Assembly: GCA_028551475.1 (NCBI GenBank) | Contig: CM052360.1 | Location: forward strand, 8,668,501-8,732,500 | Source of the DNA: Casuarina equisetifolia | Lineage: Eukaryota; Streptophyta; Magnoliopsida; Fagales; Casuarinaceae | DNA length: 64,000 bases | Reading direction: 5' to 3' | Shown here: positions 52,157 through 64,000 of the stretch, piece by piece | Numbering within the stretch: position 1 is the stretch's first letter | Layout: the number at the start of each line of letters is the position of its first letter | Notes under the pieces: generated by a model | What the model was told of the DNA's origin: nothing | Database searches by the model: none | Seen by the model: only the letters and a program-made list of their open reading frames with translations | Program-made: the position numbers and the translations under genes

Positions 52157-53374
52157 TCAGTTCTGATGCGTAAGAGTGCTGCAGGACTGCCTGTGGCTCG
52201 CTTGACTGCTCCTTAAAGCTCTGTTCTCATCCATTAGCCTATCGATCTGGGAACGCAGTTCCTTAATTGCTTCTCTTTTCTCATCATTTCTCCTTATTAA
52301 CTCAGCCTGCTGGCACAAATTATCGTCTATTAGCTTTGTGACATCCAACTGTAATTCTTGCCACATTTTCTTGCTTACTAGATCAGTCATTAGAAGGTTC
52401 CCATTTGTAATGCCGTCATGCTCAACACCATTTATCGTGTTCTCCTTGCCTCTCCCATTGAACTTCCCAATGGTATTGTGTTTCATCTTTGAATTCTCGC
52501 TCATCTTGTATTGCACAAACTCATCTGCTACACTATCAAGGGACCCCAAGTCGAAGTTGGAGGTTTCAGCTTCAAAATCTGGATTTTCCGCAAGTGGTTG
52601 ACGATGGGGTATGGACGCCTCTGGCTCTGAATCTCCAGAATTTCCAGTGTAACAGTTTCTGATTTGCTGCATTTGTCTATAGGAACGCCGCGGAGTGGCG
52701 AGAACGGATTGAGATTTCAGCTGGTCATACTTCTCAGCCAGCAAACGGTAGGACTTATGCAAGTCTTCCACCATTCTTTTGAGTTCGGGTCTGCTTTTGT
52801 AGAAGATCTCGGCTCTCTTAGCAAATGAAACTCCATCGTCTTCTATAATACTTAGCATGAGTTTGGTCTTCTTATCCAAATCTGCCAAAATATCTCAATC
52901 TCTACAGTTAGTACATAGTTCCTCATTGAAGATATAGACTAATGCAAAACTTCAGAATGTATCCGTTACTAAATGAACTCTAGTGCGAGATGTCACTGAA
53001 TTTGGAAATCCATTAAAGGGGCAACAAAAAAAGAAAAAAACATTTTGAAGTGTATAATTTCCCAGGAATTGCTTGGTACATCAACGAGACATTAGTGGGT
53101 CAATCTTAAATTTGAACTGGTTGTTTCATTCCGCGCTGTTTATGCTTCTAGATAATTTTACTCTACAAGAAGTCGGTATATACCTAAATGCATGCATTAG
53201 ATCCGCAGAGAGAGCTTGACCGTGTCAAATAATTGGAGTAACCATGTGAAATGACGAGAGAGAGAGAGAGAGACCTGATATCGTAGTTTGAAGCCATTTG
53301 GATTGATGGGAACGATTATGACTATGCCACCACCACGACAAGGGAGAGTGGTTTTCTTTTTCCTCTGAAACCAT
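52157..53374 (-). CDS. NETWORKED 3-type actin-binding (NAB domain) protein
   Basis: Two exons, 53374-53275 and 52881-52157, joined in phase to 274 aa. The N-terminal NAB domain is split by the intron: LSWWWHSHNRSHQSKWLQ (about 12-29), then DLDKKTKLMLSIIEDDGVSF, AEIFYKSRPELKRMVEDL and YRLLAEKYDQLK (to about 95). This is the KIP1/NET superfamily signature for binding filamentous actin. A short linker and a C-terminal coiled coil (about 210-262) match the small NET3 subgroup, which links actin to membranes such as the ER-plasma membrane contact. The exon 1 start at MVSEEKENH is chosen because NET3 proteins begin just before the WWW motif; the frame is open further upstream. The first half of the NAB (HNRSHQ) is less canonical than the usual WWWDSHISPKNSKW. 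Confidence 0.88.
53253..53273. repeat. (GA)n run at the intron 1 donor of the NET3 gene
   Basis: About ten GA units immediately inside intron 1; on the coding strand the intron begins GTCTCTCTC. Length changes here would lie next to the splice donor. Confidence 0.8.
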
Positions 53375-55376
53375 CTTATCTCGAGCTTCTCTCTGCATAC
53401 CCCGTTGATTAACCAAAAGTGCAAAGATTGAAGACTGAAAAGACGTATTTGAGAGATCCCTGAGGTCTTGAGAAAGCAACTCTCTCTCACTGAATCCTTC
53501 AGTGCCGATATTTGTCAGCCTCCTCCTGATTTAAAGGATTTCAAATTCGAGATACCCGTTAATAATGCTAATTATAGAAGTTTACATCTGTCCTCTAATT
53601 TAATATTGGTGATTGTGTTTCCATCCAAAAACAAAAGAGGAATATCTTTCCAGATCCCAAAATTTATTGAAAGAAACCATACATCTTCTTCAAAGAAGTG
53701 GTCGATTTGAAGTACAAGTCAACACCAATCAATCTTGCTATTAGTATTAATGGCATTCTTTTGTGCAGATGCACGTACGAAGGAAGAAAATATTCATTTT
53801 ACTTTTTTATTGGAAGCAAACAAGCTGACTGTCAAAACGAGGACGATGAGGCTATGAACTAACTTTACGGATCTTTACCTTTTGACATCGACGGAAAGTG
53901 CCTGTCTTCGTCGGAAGAACAAAACAAAAGCAAATGGTTAATTAGACTCTTCCCTTGGTTAATATATGAAGGTGATTAGGAAAGTAAACGTTCAACTGAA
54001 ACAAATTCTTTTGCAGACTAGGAGTGAACAAATCCCTGCACCAGATTCTTTGTCACTTCCTTTTCAGGGAGCGTTTTTTCTTGACTCATTTAATAACAAG
54101 CAGCGAATTCGCTTCGGTTGAAAGATTTGAAAGGGACCGCCGAGGCCTAAGATGGTGTAAACTTCAAACCGGTTTAACAAAGCAACGTAAATTCCCTCAG
54201 CTCCTCGCAATTCTAATCAGATAGGCAGGTAAGTGAGAAACCGCTGGCAGTGAGTGGCCTAGCATACACAAGCCAGCGTGGTGGTCCTCCGGAGAGTTTT
54301 GTGTCAATGAATCATCACTGCCAACACGTATCGTTTCAGGCCACAAATTTCTGGTACGGCTCCTCAGGACAAGTCACCGACTTACGGAAGCATCTTCTGC
54401 CATACGTACACAGGGAATCCTTGTTGCTTAAAAAAGAAAAATACTTCCGTTATGGTAATCAAAGACCATTTTTCCACATGTTTTCGAAATTTCCTCGCGG
54501 ATGACAATTTACCACGTTCCAGAAATTCACATTATCTTTGAATCTTAGACTGTTGTATAATGTTATAATTTAAAAGGCCACAAGTCGAAGGAATTGAAAA
54601 ATATAAAAATGTGAAAATTCTTTTATCCCAAAATTGATTCCTTGGAATGCCCAGGTTCACTTGGACCAGCGAACCCTAAATGAGAATACCAAGCAGGTCG
54701 CTCAGTTGTTGCGGCAACAAACACAAGTTCGTTTGCCTAGCTCTTCCATGATCCTATGTATCACAAGCAAGCCGTTTCTTTTTTTCCCATACAAGTCTCT
54801 TTCCCAATATCTTCGCGATTCAACATTTGTATGGCTTCCAACTATAGTAGTATTTTAATCAGCTTTCCACTGGGGCCCTCACTCTTTGATACCGTTTTTA
54901 CCCTATTATTTTCACTTTACATTATCTTCCACCTTTACAATCATCAGATCATATCCCCGTCAGGGTGATGTAGGTGCAGTCAGGGCCTCTCGGGCAAATT
55001 TGTCCAAAGTCTTGCCGCAGTGAGGAAATTCAAGTCACAGCCCCCACCATTCATCTCGGCCCACAACCACACTACGCGATCCATGTTCGCCTAACCATGT
55101 GATCACCAAATAACGAACAATTTCGACTCTAGCAGTCTCATATTTAATCCCAAGCATTCTTTGACTGAACTCCCCAGCAAATTGGCGGGCTACCACGGGG
55201 AAATTGAAGCCGCCAGATATGAAGGATGGATAACATGGATCAAAACTGTGCCAAGCTTTCTCAGCTGTGGCTTGATTTACCAGCATGATCTCATGATCCA
55301 TCATCAACTTCAATGCTCTCTTGATTTTATATTTATCAGGTTTTAGTTTACCATCGGGGATTAGGGAGCAAATTGT
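53375..55376. other. Intergenic DNA between NET3 and CPL3 genes
   Basis: This holds the NET3 promoter on the left and the CPL3 3' flank on the right, since both genes are on the minus strand. Open frames at 54024-54504, 54634-54968 and 55035-55313 show no recognisable domain. I see no mobile element. Confidence 0.5.
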
Positions 55377-58300
55377 TTATGGTTTAATGGCAAAATCTCT
55401 CTCATTTGCCCTCCGGTAAAGCAAAGCCGATGCTTCCACCCTGTTTTACACCAAAGGCATGGGGGAAAGGGAAAGGGAATGGGGAAGCAGAAGGGATGTC
55501 AATTCGTAAAACAAAGGAACTTGAAAATAACAAAAAGAATAGTATCGAACGATGTTTAAGTTTGCTTACCAGCCCGGATACACAACAAATCGTCCTGTAG
55601 AAAGAGCCCAATTCACCTGTTCATAGCAATAAATTAACACCCCTCAGCTTCAATGCGTAAATAAATCTAAAAACAAATGCGTAAAGCAACTTCCGCAGGC
55701 GTAAGGATTTCACGCTGATGTAAAGGGCCCGAAAGATAATGCAGATCCTCAAGGTTTTCTATGTTCAAACAAATTGAAAGGTGAAAGGTCCCAATAAGGT
55801 CTACTCAACAAAGAAACAAGTATCAATTACCTTGTCAGTCCCAAGAGAATTGGCAACTACATGTGTAACCTGTTCATCTATTTGATTGGTGCATACAGCA
55901 CCGAACTGTTCGGCTGTCTGCCACAGTGGATGTAGGTGAGGATTCGCTTCGCCAACCGGAAACACCCTGCTAAACACTATTCGACAGCCACCCAAAATCT
56001 TCCGCTGTTCCGTAGCTAGAATATTTCGAACATCAACTTCGTCTAAGGCATGATGGGAAAAAAAGTCTTGATGTATTCTCTCAATAACCTACATGAGACA
56101 GCTAACAACAATCACCAAGAGTGGTCCAGTTATTTGCCTACACTCAACCAATTGATACTAACCGCCAAAGAGGATGCCAGAGTTCCATCTTCTGGTCTTT
56201 CATCATGGTCAATCTCTAGCAGAGAAGGACCTAGAAGCCCAAATTGGCGTCTACTGCAGGGAAAGTATGTATACCTGCAATAAGTAAATGCATTACTATA
56301 GTGATAAAAATCCCAAGCATAAACCGGACATTCTATACGAATAAAGGTAACTTACCTTTCTACAACTATCAAGTTCAGTTTGTTATGAGGCCAAACCCTC
56401 ACAGAATCATCTATAATTACAACGCCTGATTCCATACCCAGAACCCCTTCCAGATCCTTACTTTTTGGGACCCTCTCATCACCGTCAAATAGATCCCCAT
56501 CATCACCCTTAGAAATAACTCGGCCAGCAAACAGAACCCCTTTCGGATCAAGCACTTTTGCCATTTCTGTAGCATAAAGCTTGTTCCCCATAGTATAGAG
56601 ATGCAGCTCATAAAGCTTACTGGCCTATAATGAGGCAGAAAATTCAACTGAGTGCTTCCAATTTAGTTCAGGCGACAACTGATTACTTCATCTAAAAGAA
56701 AAATAACTCAAACTTACCTTTTCCAAAAAATTCCAGATTCCAGGCCTTAATTTGGTCCACATGCCCATATGAGAAAAGCGGAAGAGGTGTCTATACGGTT
56801 TTTCACGATCTTGTTCCTCTTTCTTTCTTAATATCTCATCATGTACTGGATCAACTTCTCCAAACTGAAAATGTTGGATTCGGTTAGAATAATTTTACAA
56901 ATAACCAATAAAGGATTGGCCACCACTTTAAGGAGGGGCAAAGGAAAAAAGAAACAAAAGTAAGCTGTTACCTTAGCTGAATTAAGAAGCGTGTGATCCA
57001 GATCCAAGACAAGGCAGAGCTTGCGTGCTGCAAACATTTTCTTCTGTTCTTCTATCCTCCTTGTCCTCTCTCTCTGGATAGCAGCTTTTTGCTGCTCATC
57101 ATATCCTTCAAATAAATGCTCAACATCTCCCCAACTGTTTTCTGGACGACAGGCAATTGTTGCACCCACTACAGGTGCTGCAATTAACCCAGACTGCTTG
57201 TCCTCAGGATTAGAACCTACACCTTGCATATCCACTTTGTCGGATTTCACAGGTACTGGTTCAGGGGATATATTCTGCGAGGTAGTCGGAAAAGATGTAG
57301 ATGTTTGGGAAACAGATATAATATCAGCAATATTTTTCAGGTTCTTAGTAAACAGCCGAGCAATGTCAGGTGGTGCGACTAATTGAGAAGGCACCGACTT
57401 TGAGTCAGCCTGATCCTCTTGCTTTTGCACATTAAGATTATCCTTACTTCCCTGACTGCTTGATGTAGGGGCTAAAACATTTTTGGGTTGCTCATTTGCC
57501 AAGTTTGGACTCCTATGAAGTGCATTTCCATGGAGGACTCGGCGAGGGTCACGAGGTTTCATGCGAATTTTTCCTGACTCTTCTTGTACATTCTGCATTG
57601 AGCAAGCATAAAGTTATGGTCAAAAGAATGGAACCTTCCAGTAATTGTTAACACTATACCTAACCTTTCTCATAAAAGCAACTAAATTTTCCTTGAGAAT
57701 GGCAACTAACTAAAACATGGAAAAAAAAACAATTAAGAAAAAAAAAAAAAAGTGAAATTCGATTCCCTCCCAAAGGTTACCAACCATATTGCAAGATAAT
57801 TGACAAGGAAAAACCTAAAGAGGAACATCGTAGTTACATCAAGGCGAAAAAGACATGCCATTGAACCTCGACAAGTAACAAATTGTGGCTTAAATGGCAA
57901 CATCCTTAGCACTTATGTATACTTTCTGCACTCAGATGAAGTAGAAATAGATAAATCTACAGCTCACCATGGAAGCCAATGGTGCAGAGACCTGAAGTGT
58001 TACTGCTGGTTTCTGCAAAAGCCCTGAGGTCTGTGATGAAGTAACATTCACCAAAGGCATAGCTCCCAGTATCGAGTATGAGCTTGGTGGTTGTGTTGTA
58101 CTTCTTGTGGGATCATCAGATTTTTGCTGGGTTTCTGCTGGACTCTGCTGTTGTCCCATCTTAAGTATGTTTATAAGCATAGTTGGATTCACAGCAATAT
58201 CTTTCAACAAAGCAGGCAGTGATGCAGTGGCACTAGCAACTGACACCTGCTCATTTCCACTAGTCATTGCACTGGCATTACCACTACTAGTAGGACAACT

Positions 58301-60755
58301 TACAACATTAGCCATGGTTTTGGGATCGGTTTCAGCACTCTCCATCAACTGGTTCCCCTTGCTCAACTGAGGTCCAACTATTCCAGTGTTGTCCAACCAG
58401 CCACCGCTTGCAGACAGAGTTCCCACATCCCTAATGACACCAGGGTGTTCCAACCCATTCCTTTGCCTTTTCAATGCAGGGCCTTCCAAAGTAGGCTCTT
58501 CAACAGTTTTTTGCTTCCTTGAACTTAATGTTCCAAGGGGTTCTACTTTCGGTACATTTTGCATGATAGAGAGAGGTCGATGGTTCAGATCTAAAGCGTT
58601 CACATCAGTACTGGCTAACCGAAGCCTAGGGTCTCTACTCTTTGCTGAACCTTTCACTGGTGGATTAGAACCAGAAATTATAGCTGCAGCACTTTTAACC
58701 ATAGTGGGTCCTTGTGTGCTAGTAATGCCCATAGAGGGAGCATTCGGTTGCCCAATAATGGGTGGATTTCCATTTCTTAAACTACCAGCGGTATAACTAG
58801 AAACCTCGCCGCTAGTTTCACCATCACAATCATCACATTCTTCGGAAGGGGTCGGGCTAGGAAGTCTATCACTTGTAAAGAAGGAGTTACGACCAAACTT
58901 TTGTTGATAGGTAGAAAACGCTTTAAGGGCATCAGTTTCATATACATGCAACTTAGAATCTTCAGTGCCATGTGGCACTTTAGCTATGGGCAGCACTGAC
59001 TTAGCCATCTCATCTCCAACAGCCATTACTTTGTGTACAGGAAAACATGATGGTGCTTCCCGTGTTGGTGAGGGGAGACTGTCTGCATCATGATCCTTGT
59101 GAAGGTCTAACAGTGGGAGCTGCACTCCTCTACCCTTAAAGCTAGACACTGATGGTTTTGACACTTCAGATAAAACGGAATCTGAAGACAAATTATTAGA
59201 AGTCAATATATGGCCAGCATTTTTGGCTGAAGTATCAGAATCTTTATTTTTCACCAGATCAATTTCTGGTATTTCTTTCTCTTTATCACCATCTCTACCA
59301 ATCAATAATAGATCATCAGAAACGACAGATTGCTTCATGACCTCTAGCTGTCAAAACAGACACCAACTTTAGTTCCCATAATATCAACAACCTTCTAACC
59401 TAAAAACAAGTGGAGGGCAGAAAATAAAGTTAAACATAACCGCACCTCTCTCATCTGCTCAGAGGAGAGCAGAAGGGGATCACAGGTGTTGACATAAGAA
59501 AGTAACCTGTTAAGAAACACCAAAAAGAAGATAACTAAACCATAGATGTTATAGGATCTTTGACCGCAATAAAGGAATAAACATCAAAGACCAATAAATA
59601 CCTTAACAAAGAGTCTCTATTCTCTTCCTTTTGATTATTGCTCATGGAGCAGAACACCTGCAATCCAACAACATTGAACTTCTGAAATGTTTGAAAACAA
59701 GGATTTTTAAAACGATCAAGACATTTAAATAGATCCTCTTAAATGCAAATCCTTAGTAATCATTGCAAATGTTGCAAGTTAAGGGAAAAAAAAAGGGTTC
59801 CTTACAGAATTGATTGCTTGAATTGTAGTGAGCGACAATTGAACAACAGCATCCTTCGTGGGAACACCATATGCCAGAAACACTTCCCGCAACCTGTCCA
59901 AAGTGCTGTGCACTCGGGAACAAACTTCTCCAAACGATCTACATCAAATAAATCGAGTGAAAAATATATATCCCAAAGAAATCAGTAAAAAATCCCCACA
60001 AGCGCTTTCAGTTTGGTTATTCACCATGGAACTCAAAATCTAGTAGCAAACAAAATTTTCACTTACTTCTCTGCCTCTGTCACAGTCACACTCTTCAGAG
60101 CTTCCAGAATCGAATTCAGTATCTCCTCGGATTCAATCCCTGAGTTCTCAACACTCACTCTCTTATTACTCAAAACTGCTTCTTCCATAACTTCATCGGC
60201 TTCGGCAGCCTTTTGGATTGGCTCCGACTCCAAATCAATCTCACCTTCTTCTAGTTCCCCTTCCTCCTTGTCCACCTCCATAACTTTCACATCTTTCTCG
60301 TCCCCGCTATCATCATCAATCACAACTTCTTCAACTACCTTCGCATTGTCATTCGGTGAAGCCGTCGATCCGTTCGACTTCTCGTCGGACCCAACCTCCT
60401 TCTCCATCACGAAGATATCATTCAGAGGCTTGTTCTGCACCGCCTGTGCCCACGCCAGGTTGTACAAGTTCGAAGCATAGCCGCGCGAGACCTGATACTT
60501 GTACAGATCCTCCATCGTCCAAACCCTAGCTCCGGCCTTCGGTTTCGACGAAACCTTATTCATCGTCGTCGTCGCCGCTGTACTTTCCTGCTTCTTAAAA
60601 TCATCTTCAGTGATCTCCTCCACCGAAGCCGTATCGGAGATTTCCCCTTCTTCCACATCTTCCATTTTAATCCCATCCTTCCCCATTTCACCTAAGTTTT
60701 CTTCAATTCCAAAAGAATTATTCCACTCGCAACGATTCGATCCAGCGACGACCAT
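55377..60755 (-). CDS. CPL3: RNA polymerase II CTD phosphatase-like 3 (FCP1 family with BRCT)
   Basis: Twelve exons in transcription order: 60755-60067, 59938-59806, 59657-59602, 59506-59446, 59347-57968, 57592-56972, 56864-56718, 56624-56356, 56274-56163, 56088-55831, 55616-55570, 55440-55377, giving up to 1278 aa, close to Arabidopsis CPL3. The protein removes phosphate from the RNA polymerase II C-terminal repeat in the nucleus and represses stress and ABA-responsive transcription. It starts acidic (DVEEGEISDTASVEEI; GELEEGEIDLE) and has a long Ser/Pro-rich middle on the 1380-bp exon 5. The FCP1 catalytic motif is LDLDHTLLNSAK (the DxDxT nucleophile Asp), followed by FRFSHMGMWTKLRPGIW and VIIDDSVRVWPHN. 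A C-terminal BRCT domain (LGGCRIVFSRVFPVGE to VVYPGWVEASALL) ends the protein. Start: 60755 is the longest frame; ATG 60686 (MGKDGIKMEDVEEGE) better fits family N-termini. Confidence 0.95.
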
Positions 60756-62389
60756 ATATTACAAAATCTTAATCTAAATTCAACACCAATTCTTCAGAGA
60801 TTCGATCCACTCCCCACAGATCTTAGATATTACACAAAAGTTAAATTATGGATTCTTTTTTGTTCTATTTCTCAAAGATCTGAATTAGATAGAAATTATG
60901 ATCGCGTTTCAGATAAAATATCTGAGGAATCTGATGTAAGATCTAATTCTGCTGAGAAATCTAATAAATGAAAATTTAAGATCATTCTCTTCGTATCGAA
61001 AATTGAAGAAAAGAAAGCAGGCTAGAGAAAAGAGATTATGACGATGCTGATGATGGAGAAGGCATGGACCTGAGGTTAGCGGGCTTATAAGGACGAGGGA
61101 AATCTATGACAAGGCAGAACTTGGATCCGGGCCGTACACGTCACTGATCCGTAAAAGATAGAGGCATCGATGACCATAACGCCTTTTTCCCGATTACTTA
61201 ATCAGGAATCCTAATAAGGTGGCGTTCTCACCAACTTCAATCTTGTGTTCAAATTTCAAACTGAACATCTGAAACTTTTGCGCTGGCTTTTTGTTCCTTC
61301 TCTCCGGTGAGCACGGAACCGGACCTCAAGAGGTCCAGCCAGCTCATTCCATTACCCATAATGCTCCGCGACAATTTTTAAAAATAAAATATGATTTGTA
61401 ACAGGGATCCAGACCAAATAATTTTAGATTATATTCATTAACCACTTAACCAGTACTTGTTGATAAAAAAAAAAAAAAAAGTGTGGCATGCTCTTCCTAA
61501 AACCCAAAATTAGATTGCAAATATTTATTCTCGCAGTTGGTTCAGATTTGTTACAACAACATGCTGTGAGGGTTAGAAAAAGGCACAACCAGTGGGGAAA
61601 ACACGGGAAATGATGAGAGATTTTAAAGAATTGCAAAGCTAAAATTATTGATTTCAATTCCTTGTTTTACAATTATACTCCCCTGAATACGAATAAAATA
61701 TACTTGGTTGCAAGTGCAAGTACTATTTTGAGCTGGATATTTAGATTCTCATATTTTGCCCTTGTTAAGGTTAGTGCGTCCAATGGACATGTGTGCACTG
61801 GTGGAACGCTCCGTCACCATTTATAACATCAAACATTCCAACGAGGAACACCAAACATACACCACTTTTTCCACCAACATTAACACGACAATTGGAACAT
61901 TGACACCGGCACTATCGCCGACGAGCACCAAGCCACTGAGACAACAAAATGATAACAAAATGGCTCGGTTCTGTCTTCCCCAAGAAATGGACAGTGAAAA
62001 CATGACCATGAGCTAATTTTGCACCGAGAATTTTTGGAATCTTTAGGAGAACGTATGAATTTTTGGAATCTTTGGTCACCTCTAGAAACCCTTAGTCATT
62101 ATGCAAAACCTGTATGGTCAGCTGTGAAGCAATTTCCTTGAAGGTGTGTGTGCTTGACGGTCCTGCATTTGAGTTTCGTGGAAATTGAATTGAAGACTCA
62201 GAGAAGGAATGTTGTTGTGTTGTGAGTTGTTGGTGTGGAAAAAGGTTGATCGACTTTAATCTTCGGGTCTTCCGACGTGGTAGAGGAGTTTCCTTTTTCA
62301 TATTTCACGAAAGCTGATGTGGCAGACAGTTTTAAGATATTAAGGCTGAGGTGGCAGTTGCTAGTTGTTGGGTCTGTCTGTTTAACAAT
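60756..62389. other. CPL3 promoter and intergenic DNA
   Basis: The first 300 bp are the CPL3 leader and core promoter. Beyond about 61.4 kb I see no gene. On the minus strand at about 61821-62009 a short frame contains LVLVGDSAGVNV, resembling the nucleophile elbow of plant carboxylesterase/GID1-type hydrolases, but nothing else of the family is visible. A frame at 62092-62301 is unrecognised. Confidence 0.45.
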
Positions 62390-63990
62390 CTAAACAAGAG
62401 AAATGACTTAGGTAGTCAAGCGAGCAAAGCTTGCGGGGCCCTCTCTGCTTATGCAAGACTCCAACCTTCCTTCGGTGTTGGGCCATCCGTCGTCTCATTG
62501 TTTGATTGATGTGAGTTTTCAAACCCTTCAAACAAGGCAGGGTCAAGCTGAGTTTGCTCCACTGTTTGAGAAACACATCCTTTGGAAGAGCCTTTGGAAG
62601 TAAATCGGCCAGTTTCTAGAAAGATTGTAACTACGGTTCCTTGAACCACTTTCTCTCTTATGAAATGATAATCCACTTCTAAATGCTTCAATCTGCTGTT
62701 AAAATGGGTTTTGTGGTTAGATAAACAGCAAAAAAGTTATTGTAGAAACGTTTTACTGAGCTAAACTTGCTAACTCTGAGATGCTTTAACAAATTTAAGA
62801 CTTAGAAAACTTTTGCAATGCCAATGACGACAGCTTGGCAGACTTTGCTGCCTCTATGAGTACTAGGAGACCAAGTTAGTGTTGAAAAAGAGGAGAAAGT
62901 CATTTGTCGAATGCCTTGTTAGAGTGCATTCAATCCAGTTTGAGTCTGAGTCCATGTAGCCATATAAATTTAGTGAACTTCTTCAATGGATTTTCAAACC
63001 AAAGTTTAGTGTCCCTCTAAGGTATGAGAGGATTCTTATCGCTCAAAATGAAGAAGTCTTGCACAATGAGATTAGCCATCCTTTGATAGAGTCACATATT
63101 GTAATGCCCCCAACAAGCTTCTAAATAAAGTAGGATTAGCAAAGAGACAGGTTACGTTTGGTACTAAAGTTGGCTTTATAGCCATAGGAGTGCTTAGTGG
63201 TTAATAGTGCTCCATCTTAATGCATTGAAGTATGTTGATTACATATTGTTGTCGCAGCAGTAAAATTCAGTCTAAACTATGTAGTAGTTGACTTCTCAAA
63301 AAATAATGGATTTGTCTAAGGCCTTTGATGGGAAAAACTAAAGTCAAAATCCTTGCAAATGCATCAAATGAAGTGTTGAGTTTCTTGTCATTACTAAATC
63401 ATCAATGTAAACCTGCACCTAGATTTGAATACTTTCATATTTGCAAAAAAAAAAAAAACCATTATCAAGTGGAAAAGTGAAAACTCTATTAAACCAAGCT
63501 CAAGTTGACTATTTGGTCCTATAAACAGCTTTTTTTAGGGTGTAGAGTTGTGATGGGCATCTAAAGCTAGAAATCTACATAGTTGCATCATAAATAAGGG
63601 CTTTAATAGGAATTTTTATAAGAATGCGTTGTTAATATCATATTTTTGCATTTTTCAATCCTTGGACCGTTGCCAATGTTAGGATTATTTAGGTTATAAT
63701 AGGCTGTACTACCAGATTGTAGGTTTCGAGATAGTCCACCTTAGCCTCTTCACAGAAGTCTTTTGCTACTAGCCTTGTTTTTAGCCTATTTAAAGAGCCA
63801 TTGGGTCCAAGTTTAGATTGAAAATCCATTTGCATCTTATCATGTTCATGGAAGTTTGCGTTGGGACTAAAGTCCACATTAAATTTTTTAGGAGGTCTCC
63901 ATGGCAATTCTTCGTCTGTGGTGTTCCACGACATGAAAACAAAGTTTGGAATTGGAGGTATGGAATTTGTTAAGGGGAGTGCATAATGGG
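62390..63990 (-). mobile_element. Ty1/copia retrotransposon remnant (reverse transcriptase and RNase H pieces)
   Basis: Minus-strand frames near 63934-63700 contain the copia reverse-transcriptase start (GSLNRLKTRLVAKDF then VDYLETYNLV). Frames near 62691-62560 contain the RNase H end (KHLEVDYHFIREKVVQG). The order and orientation fit one element running right to left and leaving the window at its 5' side. It is broken in several places and looks old; LTRs are not identified. It is treated as a fossil. Confidence 0.8.
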
Positions 63991-64000
63991 TATTGGGCTT

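Noticed and set aside
55035-55313. 92-codon minus-strand ORF just after CPL3
   Set aside because: CPL3 ends cleanly at 55377 with the expected BRCT tail; the ORF has no recognised domain and no splice link to CPL3.

Overview
The window is nuclear DNA of a flowering plant, almost certainly a eudicot. The evidence is ten multi-exon or intronless genes whose proteins match known plant families, short AT-rich introns with GT-AG (occasionally GC-AG) borders, several GA/CT microsatellites, and scattered Ty1/copia remnants. I cannot name the species. Exon borders were read by eye from conserved protein sequence and checked for continuous reading phase.

Layout. 1-522 (+): last two exons of an AGD3/VAN3-type ArfGAP. 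2821-4530 (+): CORYNE, a pseudokinase partner in CLE peptide signalling. 6497-7888 (-): seven-exon SWSAP1-like P-loop ATPase. 8149-9060 (+): copia remnant. 9643-9807 (+): possible small secreted peptide. 11082-15557 (+): 15-exon ARF2-clade auxin response factor, preceded by a 45-codon upstream ORF. 16645-20944 (-): 13-exon plastid monofunctional aspartate kinase. About 21-25.1 kb: AT-rich, repeat-derived DNA with a copia gag relic. 25759-28056 (+): intronless DYW-class PPR protein of the RARE1 type. 28.3-29.4 kb: copia pieces. 32620-36630 (+): NXD1 (neoxanthin-deficient 1). 37152-40279 (-): SCPL45-like serine carboxypeptidase. 40.3-45.6 kb: no gene recognised. 45653-51217 (-): 17-exon coiled-coil protein. 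52157-53374 (-): NET3-type actin-binding protein. 55377-60755 (-): CPL3-type RNA polymerase II CTD phosphatase. 62.4-64 kb (-): copia remnant.

The genes do not form one pathway, but their order is informative. AGD3, CRN, AK and RARE1 are consecutive in Arabidopsis (At5g13300, 13290, 13280, 13270), and I believe the coiled-coil gene corresponds to At5g13260. NXD1 and SCPL45 are also Arabidopsis neighbours (At1g28100, 28110). Here these sets lie together, interleaved with the SWSAP1-like gene, the ARF, NET3 and CPL3. The window therefore looks like an ancestral arrangement that was split and thinned in Arabidopsis. I found no obviously novel multi-gene system. The best leads are a small peptide ORF with a degenerate CLE-like tail near CORYNE, an eroded tasiARF site in the ARF, three GC-AG introns, and a hairpin-forming tRNA-related insertion in an intron.
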